Below are positions 41,399 through 53,300 of a stretch of 64,000 bases of DNA, piece by piece. The notes beneath the pieces were generated by a model. It was not told where the DNA came from. It was given only the letters and a program-made list of their open reading frames with translations, and ran no database searches. This DNA is from Haematobia irritans. Taxonomy: Eukaryota; Arthropoda; Insecta; Diptera; Muscidae. The position numbers and the translations under genes are program-made. Every line of letters begins with the position of its first letter. Within the stretch, counting starts at the first letter, position 1. Location of the stretch: positions 150,535,526-150,599,525 of the forward strand of contig NC_134397.1 in the NCBI RefSeq assembly GCF_050003625.1, in the 5' to 3' direction.

Positions 41399-44300
41399 GT
41401 GATTTAAAATTATATGTAAACATATATAAATTAAAAAAAAAAAATGATGACATTTTTTATCTAAAAGTTAAAAATGGCACTGCAGAGGCTGAGCTTAGAC
41501 TTAATATCACATTTCAATTCAAAATTCATCTTCTTGGTGTGCAGGAAGATTTACATGGGTGCGAGCGTAGTATAGCTCGTGCAATAAATAGTAATAGCTG
41601 GTTTATCCGCTTAGCACCTATTTAACCGAAACCATCGATTAAAATTTTTTTACAGCTACGTTAAATAATAGAAAGACATTGATAAACAAACCCTTATGCT
41701 ATGTAATTTAAATTTCGCGTGGAAATCCATTTGTCGTAATTTTTCTACTTTCATTACTTTAAATGACGTGTTGATAATTGATTGAGAAAATTTAATTGTA
41801 AACTTTGACACCTCTCCTTTTTTTGTGGCCTTAAGTAAAGGACATGGGCGTAGTCAGGATTCCGGCCAGGGCGGGCAAGAATTCACACAAAAATTTTTTT
41901 CTGATTCAATCACGAAATTAATTGATCCAATTAATTTTTTAATCAATCACAGAAATAATAGTCTCAATTAAAAAACTAATTGATCCAATTAAAAATTTAA
42001 TTGATACTATTAATTTCTGTGATTGATTTTTGTTTCAATTAAAAAAATTGTTGAATCAATTAAATTTTTATTTGAATATTTTTTAAAGCTCAATTGAAAT
42101 TTTAAATCAGTAAAAAAAGACATACAATTGTACATATTTGTTGCAGATTTCATTACAACTTGATGGGGAATAGCCCAAAGCAAATTTTCTCAAAGTTTGT
42201 ATTCCATAAAATGGATTATTAAAGAAAAGTAATCGTGAAAAAATGACGATTTTAGCGGCTAAACTCGAAATTAATTGGAAAAATTTTCGTGAATTTTTTT
42301 CTGTGTTATATTAAAAAACGAATATAATTCTTGATCACCTGTCACAGATATTGAACGACATGAAAATTGATTGATGAGAGATTATTAAAGAAAAGTAATC
42401 GTGAAAAAATTACGGTTTTAGCGACTAAAGTCGAACTTAGTACTTACCTTTAATTGGAAAAATTTTCGTGAATTTTTTTCTGTGTTATATTAAAAAACGA
42501 ATATAATTCTTGATCACCTGTCACAGATATTGAACGACATGAAAATTGATTGAGAAAATTTAGTTGTAAACTTTGAGACCTCTCCATTTTCTTTTGTATC
42601 CTATTTTGTGGCTTTAAGTAGCCAGGAATCCGGCAAGGGTGGGCAAAAATTATATTTAAAAAAAGAAAGTTTTATCAAAAAGCTACTTTAATAATTTAAT
42701 TTTGTTAAAATGAAATTTTTTTTAATATTAACTTCTATTTCAGAAAATAAAATGATTTATTTGTACTATACGCAATTTACATAATATTACAGAGAAATTT
42801 CATTAAAATAATGAAATTTTATTTAAAGGAAAGTTTATAATCTTTGCTTATTTTTTTATTATATTCAGGACAACAATTTTAGAAATTTGCGTCCCTCCAC
42901 ATTGAAAAAAAGCAAACACTAATGGTTTTGGTATTGATTCCGAGCCAAAAAAGTGGAGAATTGAAGTAAGGAAACTTTTAAGACACAATTCTCTTTGTTT
43001 AAGTTTTGCGTACTTGACTCTGGGAAACAAATTTTAATTTATTCGTTTTTTTCAGCTGTTTTATTCATGTGCCACCAAAGTTCTTTAAAAACGTTTTAAC
43101 GATAACATTAACTTTAAAATTCAGACTCGACCTCAAGAAGAAATTATGTTATGCAAGGAAAACCCGTCTTTAAAATAATGTGTTGAAAGACATATTCTAT
43201 TTTTAAACGAAGTTTTGCGTTTTTGTCAAGATGCAAAAAGACAACAAATTTAATTAATTTTGAACAATTTTCACAATTGTTAAAGACAAGTTGACCTTAG
43301 TCAAATAAAATTTTCTTTCATGTTAAGATACAAATTTTTAAGTCGAATTTATTTTTTATTTTATTTATTTATTTATTTATAAATTTGATTTGTCCTAGCA
43401 CAACAAGATTTTATATCTTATAAGTTACAGTACTAGGTAAAAGTAATGTTATTTTTGCATCACAGTCTGATAATTAACATTGTAATTGAAAGAAAAAAAA
43501 ATATAATAATAAAAAAAGATGTATAAATATAATATAATAATTGTAAAATATGATTGAAAAAACAAAAAAAAGTAGAAAAGAAAGCATTTAAGAATAGTAA
43601 GGTAGATAAGTAGATGATACAAAACAAAAATGGTTACAATTGTTAAAATTAATAATGAATTTATATATGGATAATAAGTAAAAAATTAAAGAAAATTAAA
43701 AAAAAGTTTACTTAAACTTGGTTATTAAAAAATGATTGAAGTGTTTTCTTAAATTGAAATGCGTTGCTTATTAACTGAATAGGGGTAGGAAGATTGTTCC
43801 AAAGACGTATTGCGCAGATCAGGAATTGATTCTCAGATGCAGCATATTTATAGCGAAGTTGAGTGATCCTCTTCCATCGATTTGATCGAGAAAATTGAAG
43901 TCTATCATACAGATATGTTGGTTCACCAGTATAAATAATTTTCTGGAAAAATACAAGACATTTGAAATTTAAAAAGCTGTCGAAAGTCATGTTGAATAGT
44001 TGGTAGGCAAATGTAGAAATTCGGTTATAGCGTTTTTTATTGAATACATATCTTGCAATATTGTTATAAGCTACTCTTAGCTTTTGCTTATCAGCGCTGC
44101 TACAGTTTCCAAATATTTCAACTCCATACAGAAGAACAGGAATAAGATACGTTTTGGATAGAAGCATTCGAATATGATGTGGTGTTGATGATTGCACAGT
44201 CCACAAGTTACGCAACATTCCGTACGCAACATCCCTTAATTATAAGGACAGAACGACATGTTTTTCGACTTTTAGACAAGGAAGAAAACTTTATATGAGA

Positions 44301-47300
44301 GAAATGCGTCTTCTATGCAAAACAAAAACGCATTCGTGTTTTCAGGACCAGAAATCTTTGGCCTCACGACAATATTTTTTCAGTGCGTTAAAGTCGTATG
44401 TCTATGAACTAAGGCAAATTTTCCTTAAAGTCAAGAAACGATTTTTTGATTTAAAGAAATTAACTGATATATTGAATATTAATATTTAAGATAAAAAAAG
44501 CTTCAAATATAGGCTTTAAACCCAAGATGATTTTGTATCTTGGGTTTAAAGAATGAAAATTTGATAAATGAGATCTGTATGCTAATTTTAATTTGATTGA
44601 TCCTAGATTTAAAGATAGATAGGTCCCTAAATAGTCTTTATTTTCAACAAGCAGCATCTTTGGCTCGGAATCATTACTAACATTTATAGAACAATGAAAA
44701 ATTGAGTACAGGTGGAATTGCTCTATGCTCAGCTTGCAACGATTCTTGATTGATTTATTTCAACTCCAATTTCACTGCCCGTCTGCCCTCTGGCTACGCT
44801 CTTGGTAAAGGAAATGGATTTCTATTGTTACGAATCCTTACTTCCTGTGCCAATGAATTACTCCATAGCGTAGCTGGCCCATAATATTTCCATGTCCTAC
44901 GACCTTTTTTCCAAACTTTTTTTTTTAATATGCACTGTTTTATAGGAAGAATGAACTAACTCGGGCGAAAATTGAACTAAATTATACTTCAAATTTTGAG
45001 ATTTCCACAAATCGTTTTTAAAACCAGGAAAATTTAATTTCCTGTTGTACTTTTTAACTACATCTCAAGCAGTGATTGTCTGTATCAAACTTTTTTTAGG
45101 TTTGTGACTGTCGCAAAGTTGTAAACGTCACATACGCGTCGTAAATGTAAAAACGTCGCAAACTCAAAATACTTAAGTCGCTTCAGCTATCCAGCAAATT
45201 TGATAATATCAAATATGATTATATTTGAGAAGAAGTTTCAATTCTCAAGAATGTTCATAAAATTTTTAATGAGTTTAAAAAACTTGAGAATAGACTAATT
45301 CAATGAGAAACTCCAAGCCAAAATTGCTATGAACTACTCGACGATCCAGGAAACTTCACGGTCGGTAATCGCTCATAATTAACCTTTGATACATTTCTGC
45401 AGAAAGTGGAAGGAAGGAAAACTACGTAAGTCTTGCATAAGTGAACTGCTGTTTAGTGAGAATTTTATCACTTATTATTATTATTGGCTTATTAGAGCTA
45501 ATTTCCATACTAATTAAAATTTTTCAAAATTGTCGCTAGTCATTCGATGATGCAACTAAAGCTTAGATGGACATTATGCACTACGAAAACCCAGAATAAT
45601 TTAAAGTTGCGAATGAGAGGTGTAAAACTAGTAAAGTTTTGAATAAATACAATTTAAATTTAGTTCATAAATTTAAGTATTCACAATTTTTTTATTCAAA
45701 GCTGGGTGTTTCACATTAGGTTTACGATTATACCGTCATAAACGTAAGTCGCAAAAATCACAGTTTGCGACAGGCCAACTCTGATCTCATGAAATTACAC
45801 CCTCTCATAAAACATCATTGGCGCCAAATCATGACCATTTTAACCATACGGTAGTTCATTCTTAAAATTTTTGGGAATCGTATGAAAATTTTCTTTTGAT
45901 TTAGTTCATATTGAACTTATCTGTACGGTCATTGAACTTTATACCAACGTTTAGTTTATAAAATGTTTGAGACATATTTAAAAAAAGTAAAATTTCATTA
46001 GGCTGTGGAAAATTTCGAAAAAAATAATAAAATTTAACTACAAACAAATAATTTTTTCTGCGATAAGAATAAGTTCAATTCAGCGTTAGTTTAACTACGA
46101 ATTTTTTTTTTTAATAGATCGCAACATGGATGGTCAAATGTCACATCAAAATGTTCGTAAAATAAAGCCGAAATTATGGGCAGGAAATTGTTGAATTACG
46201 GCATTTATTTTCGTTTTCTTGTCGGAAAAATATTGTTTTTCTCGCCAAATATAAACATGCTTGTGGAAATCAGACACATAATCCCCTAGAAAATTACAAA
46301 TCACACACACAAAAAAAATTTTTCTGATTCAATCACGAAATTAATTGATCCAATTAATTTTTTAATTGAAATGTCGTCAATCACAGAATTGATAGTATCA
46401 ATTAAAAAATTAATTGACAGTCAATTAAAAAATTAATTGATCCAATTAAATATTTAATTGATACTATTAATTTGTGTGATTGATTTTTATTTCAATTAAA
46501 AAATTTGTTGAATCAATTAAATTTTTAATTGAATATTTTTTAAAACTCAATTAAGATTTTAATTGGAAAAATTTTCGTGAAATTTTTTTCTGTGCATGTT
46601 TGAAACGACTAGAAAAATAAAATAAAACAAAACATGTTTGAAATGATCATATTTCTTCTCTGGGTGTAGAAGCAAGGAGATAATTTTCCACCGCGTTTTT
46701 AGAAATATTTTAATTTTATTGATTTATTACTTAATTTATTATAATTACAAATTATAATAAACTTATTTATACTAGCACTAGCAACTAGGGGCTATCGGTC
46801 TAAATATTTTAATGCTTTCGATCCTTTACTTAAGCGGCCCATTTATTTGTAAATATTAACAAAATTTTTTGTACATTACAAGTGGTAACATTAATTAAGT
46901 TTAGTATGTTGTCCTATTATTCACAAATGATCGGTTGTTCATTTCATTCATATTATGGGCCACAATCATCGTTCATTGGCTACGTGAGCGTGACTGTGCA
47001 TTTTATTTTCAATATTAAAAAAAAACCGAGATTTCTATAGTTAATCAGCAACAAAAACAAAACCCATAAAAACGAGAGAAAAATGTTTGTTTACTGTCAA
47101 CATAGTTGCCATATTTTCTCCTCATAATTTCCCAATAACACTCATATAAGGTCCATTAGCAACAGAAGAAATTTACGCGAGAAAATATATCTGTGTGCGT
47201 TCTCTATTCCAATGAATTTGTACACAGAAAAAATGTCCATTGTAAAGCTGATGTGCAATGGATAGTTTAGCCAGTACTTTTCTTGGTCTTGTCTCTAAAT

Positions 47301-50300
47301 TAGAACGCTTTCGTCTTTACAAATCCCCTATTTAAATAAAAATTCCTCACAAAGATCTCCAATAAACTTTTGAGAAGTTATTATGAAATATAAAATAAAG
47401 AAATTCTTGTCCCCAAATAAGGACGCTTTCGTCCTTGAAACTCCCAAATTTAAATTGAAATTCCTCACAAAAATCCCCAATAAAATTTTGACAAATTATT
47501 ATGAAAAAATAAAGAAAATCAGTAATATATTAAAAATTAAAAAAAAGACGGTGTTCGCATCTTCCAAATGTTTGAGAAATGAAAATGGGAGTTCGGTTAC
47601 CATGTTTTTATGAACGAAAATTTACTTCTAAATCAAGTAATATAATTGTGTGGTCGATCAATATGAATCATTTCTATATTTATGGGATATATGGTCCAAA
47701 TCTGGCAGGAGTTCTCACGAAATGATTTCACAATTGCAGGAATGAAATCCTGCAATGTAAAATCATGTGTCCGTCTCTAGTCCAAAATGTTCCATTTCCC
47801 CATCCTATGTCTGCCGTGGAATAAAGAGGAGCAACATTTACTTTTTTTAATTTTGACGATTTGCTTTGTTTCTTTTGTAATAAAAAGAATTTCATGTAAA
47901 CCTGATTTATTATACTGAACCAATTTCGAAAAAAATTTCCACAAAAATCGCCAAATTTATTATTTATTATTATTTTTTGAAACCCCAAGTCCCCAAACCC
48001 ATTAACATTCTAGCTATGCATACCGAATTTGGTTGAAATCGATTCAAATTTAGATACAGCTCCCATACTCCCATATAAATCCCAGCAAAAAAATTTGAAA
48101 GTTGTTCTAAAGGTACAACTTTAAAATCACTTCCAAAAATGTCCTCCCAAAGATGTTCTTTATTTTAACTATAGAGGACGTTCTTTAATTCAATTTTTTA
48201 TAACTCTATATTTTTTAATATTTTTAATTGGTAATTTTAACATTTTTTGTTTCAATAGGTTAAAAACACAGTAAGAATTAATAAAATGGCACAAATTATT
48301 ATTTAAAAAACTCTATATTTTTTAATATTTTTAATTGGTAATTTTAACATTTTTTGTTTCAATAGGTTAAAAACACAGTAAGAATTAATAAAATGGCACA
48401 AATTATTATTTAAAAAAAAATCAATATCCATTCTAGAAAAAATGCAAATTTTTGAAATGCATAAAAATTTTATAAATTATTTATTTGGAAAAATATCACA
48501 ATTTTTTTTAATTCACATACAGAATACTGAATTCGGATAACACCTTAAGAAGTGATGTGAAATCAGTATTACGACTGTTGAATTGGTGGACATCCGTCCT
48601 ATGACAAGCCCATGTTAAATTCATCGCATCTGCGCCAATTTTGTACCACTTCCGGATCCTAAAAGAACATTTTCACTGCTTTTTTGGCGACGCTTTTTTT
48701 GCTGGGATCTTACGCCCGATATGCACTTATATGGCCCCGAAACCAGAATTTTTCTCTAATTTGCCTCAAATTTTGCATAAGGAGTGTGATAAGTTTGGTT
48801 TAAATCGGTTCAGATTTAGGTATAGGCACCATATAAACGTAAGGTTTTGGGGCAAGGACCATTTTTTTTAAATACAATTTTTTGAGAATTAATAATACGA
48901 ACTGAAACCTTTATAACTTTTGGACTAATTATGATATCATTATGATTTTTTATTGAATTTTGCAGGGAAGATTGTTTTAAAGAATATTGCTGAATATATT
49001 ATTCCCAAAATTCGTATCAAAAATTCCCAAAATCCCCAATGTTGGGACATATGCAAAAAAAATTAAATTTTTTCGTAATTTGCATATTTCTCAGCTGTTT
49101 ACTAATAGGATGTTGAAATATTTTATAGTTAGTTAGTTGACATATGAGGCTTTTTGGAAAAAATATCGTCTTAGAAATCGGTGCTTTGCCAAATTAAAAA
49201 AAAATTAAAATCTTTTTTAAAAATTGCCGATTTAGGGATGAGAAGAACACATATGCTAGTTGACCAAAATGGTCGATAAAGGCTTAAAACGTATTCTTAT
49301 TTGGTGTTCCATAAGAAACAAGCAAAAATTTGGGTAAAATTTATTTAAAAAAATGTTACGACAGAATGAATGTAGGTGCCTTTTCCAAAAAAATGATTAA
49401 AATTCGTTTTTTTTTTTTAAATTACAAATTGTGCAGTCTATAACTTTTAATTTAAAGCACATAGATACACCATTTTTTTCTTCTAAATTGCGTACAATTT
49501 TGTACAGAATGTAGTTAAGAAAAGAAAACAAAGATCCGTTCAAAAACTGACCCCACTTTGCTAAAATTTTGCAAAAAAAAAATAATTGTGGACCCATATC
49601 TCGCAAATTATAAAAGAAAAGAAATCGGTTCATAATTGCGGATTTGACAGCTAAAACAAACCAAATCAGCTAAACCAAATTTCACACAGTTTTGCTCGTG
49701 TATCCACTACACAGTTAAACTAACACTAAATTTAACTTATATTTATAGTAAAAAAAATTATGTGCTAGTAGTTAAATTCTATTATCTTAATATGAACTAT
49801 TAATATGAACTAAAGCAAACGGACCCATATCTCGCAAACTATAAAAGAAAAGAAATCGGTTCATAATTGCGGATTTGACAGCTAAAACAAACCAAACCAT
49901 CTAAACCAAATTTCACACAGTTTTGCTCGTGTATCCACTACACAGAAAAAATTCGTAGTTAAACTAACACTAAATTTAACTTATTTTTATAGCAAAACAA
50001 TTATTTGCTAGTAGTTAAATTTTATTATTTTCTTCGAAATTTTCCACAGCTTAATGAAATTCTATTTTTTAAGTATGTATCAAACATTTTATGAACTAAA
50101 CGTGGGTATAAAGTTCAATGACCGTTCACATAAGTTCAATATGAACTAAAGCAAACGAACATTTTCGTACGATTCCCAAAAATAGTAAAAATGAACTACT
50201 GTATGGTTAAAATGGTCATGATTTGGCGCCAGTGGTTTTCTTCTTGACTTTTAGTTAATTTTTTCTTCTATGAAAGGATATAATTTCGTGAAAAGTACAA

Positions 50301-53300
50301 CAGGGCATAACATTTTCCTAGTTTTAAGAACGCTTTGTGAAAATCTTAAAATGTGGAGTACAATTTAGTTCAATTTTCGTGCGAGGTAGGTCATTCTTCC
50401 TATAAAACAGTTTACTTTTTTCGGTGTAGAGACCCACAAACTTACAAACTCAGAGGAAAACACCTCAGCTTTTACAAAGAGAAAATATTATGTTGATATC
50501 TTTAACCGTTCAAAAGTTGCAGAATTATTTCCAAAAATAAGCGATTTGGAACCACTGCGCGCTTGTCTGAAATGCTTGACCTCAATATTTTCAAAAATTC
50601 GAAATTTTACTAGAATGGATTGAGCCTTTTTTTCGACAAAATTTCAATAATTTGTACCATTTTGTATATTCTTATTCTGTTTTTAACCTATTTTAAACAA
50701 AAAGAGTTAAAATTACCCATTAAAAATAAAAAATTGAATTAAAAGAACTTCCTGAGAAGTAGAAATAAAGAATATCTTTAAGAGGACATTTTTGGAAGTG
50801 CTTTTAATGTTGTGCTTTAAGGTGGGTATTAAGTTCGAGTTTAGCCGCTAAAGTGAAAACTAAATCAGTAAAAATTGGCATAAAATTATACATATTTGTT
50901 GCAAATTTTATTATAACATGGGGAATAGCCCAAAGCAAATTTTCACAAAGTTTGTATTCCTTAAAGTGGATTAATTAAGTAAAGTAATCATGAAAAAATG
51001 GCGCATTTAGCGGCTAAACTCGAACTTAATACCCACCTTTATGGTAGAAGTACTTCCAAATGTTTTTGCTGTGTGAATAAAAATTTCAACAATTACATTC
51101 AGTGCTAACTAAAGCAGATGTTCCGGAATATGGTGTCTACGTATCCGTACGTAGTGGGCATATGATTGGCGAGAAAGTGGCCGTTGAGTCCCTTTGTAAA
51201 TTAAAACATATGTATCTGTTTACAGCAAAAATATGGCGGTAAAGTTTTATTTGATCTTTTTGACGAAACACGATATCCGATTTAAACTAGTTTGTGCCAT
51301 TAGTTTTTCCGGCAACTCAATTTCCCCAGTTCGGACAACTAATCTGTCAACACTGTTTGGCTCTCATAATCTCTTGTTATTTAAATGGAGAATATATTTT
51401 GGTTTTGTGAACTTGTACTTCGTTCACGCGACAACTGGCGCTGATAAAGCTATTAATCAAATCAGTAAGTCAGTCGTTCGAATGGATAGCATACGGAGAG
51501 ATACGAGTCTTTTTACTAACGAAAAAGTTTCGAATGAAAGTAATATTCGGATAAATACAATACATTGTCGAAAAAGGTATTCTGCCATTGGTGATAAAAT
51601 ACAAAGCGATGAAACTAATTTCTATTCGTTAATTTTGTGTCGAATTCCTGTTTTAAATGTCGTCTTTGTGACAAGAATTGCGAATAAAAATCAATTTGCT
51701 TTAATTAAAATTTAAAGGCTAAAGTCGGGCGGAGACATCAATGTATGGAATTATCATTACGGGTGGGGATATGATTATGGGCTAAATTTCTATTATATTC
51801 TAGGTTATTAAGTTCATATTTCGGGATTTTACTTGGAACCTTGAGACTCGGATGCCTAGTGAATGTTCGGGAGGGCTATACATCGATAAAAGGCGCTTAT
51901 TATAAATATGATACAAACATGTCTAGAAAGACTTTCTGTACAGTCATTTTTGTCACTCGAAAATTCTGGAAAATGTAGTAAAGAAACCGAATAGCCAGCA
52001 CTTTTATGCTTACAAGTTCAGTGTTGTTTGTATCAATGCACTTCGAATAAGATAAATTATGTTAATAAAATATCTTCTTAGTTCATATATTTGCTCATAT
52101 AATTTGTGATTTAGTTCAAGTGTTACATTTGGAAACTACAACCGGCTATTGATCACCATCAAATCCTTCAAATTAAAAAAAATGGTGGAATATCGTAACA
52201 TAATTGGTTATAATTCAGAAAATCAGAAACAATAACTGAAATGATTTGGAAAGTGAAGACTCTTAAGAATGAACAAGTATATACGGCCGTAAGTTCGGCA
52301 AGGCCGAAGCTTATGTACCATCCACCATGGATTGCGTAGAAACTTCTACTACAGTCTGTCATCCACAATCGAATTACTTGGGTTGCGGTAACACTTAAAA
52401 CTTCCTAACACCGTCTTCTATATTGTAAGTTAATCCACACGTGGTATATATATAGAAATAAAATTTTGACAAAAATTTCTATAGAAATAAAATTTTGACA
52501 AAATTTTCTATAGAAATAAAATTTTGAAAAAATTTTCTATAGAAATAAAATTTTGAAAAAACTCTATAGAAATAAAATTAACAAAATTTTCTATAGAAAT
52601 AAAATTTTAACAAAATTTTCTATAGAAATAAAAATTTGACAAAATTTTCTATAAAAAAAAAATTTGACAAAATTTTCCATAGAAATAAAATTTCGGATGA
52701 ATTTTGCTCCTTCAAGAGGCTCCGGAGGTCAAATCTGGGCGGTTACTATGTAACTCGATTCGAAAGTTTGAACAGCTCGAAAGTTGTATTCGATCCGAAT
52801 TTATAGTCTTACCATATAAGAGTTTTGAATCGAGTGAAAAGTGTTGTCACTAATTCTTAACATTTTTGGCAGTACTTTCGAATGTTTTCTTCAGAGTTGG
52901 CTACATCTATTACATGAAATGTCAAAACAATTAAAATAAAAAGTAAATAATATTGTACGGTTGCCCTTTGGATGGAAAATGAAGATGAGCGAATGGAACG
53001 CAGAATCTTACGCGATGGTGTAGATTTTATGCAGTTAACGGATGCAATGTTAGTACCAACGTGTTATGTATGTTGTTCCTGAGTTTCCGGCTTAACAAAG
53101 AAGCTTTTAACTATATGTTGGAGAGCATTAGATCACAGCCGCCAACAACACAGAGATCGACTGGTGTAGCACCTGAAATTAAATTAGGTGTTACACTTAA
53201 GTTTCTTGGTCAAGGTGGGTACCAACACCAAATCGATCAAGACCGTTTTGCTGGCTTGGCAAATTCGTTTTATGTCATGTCCGGAATTCCAGGGATAATA

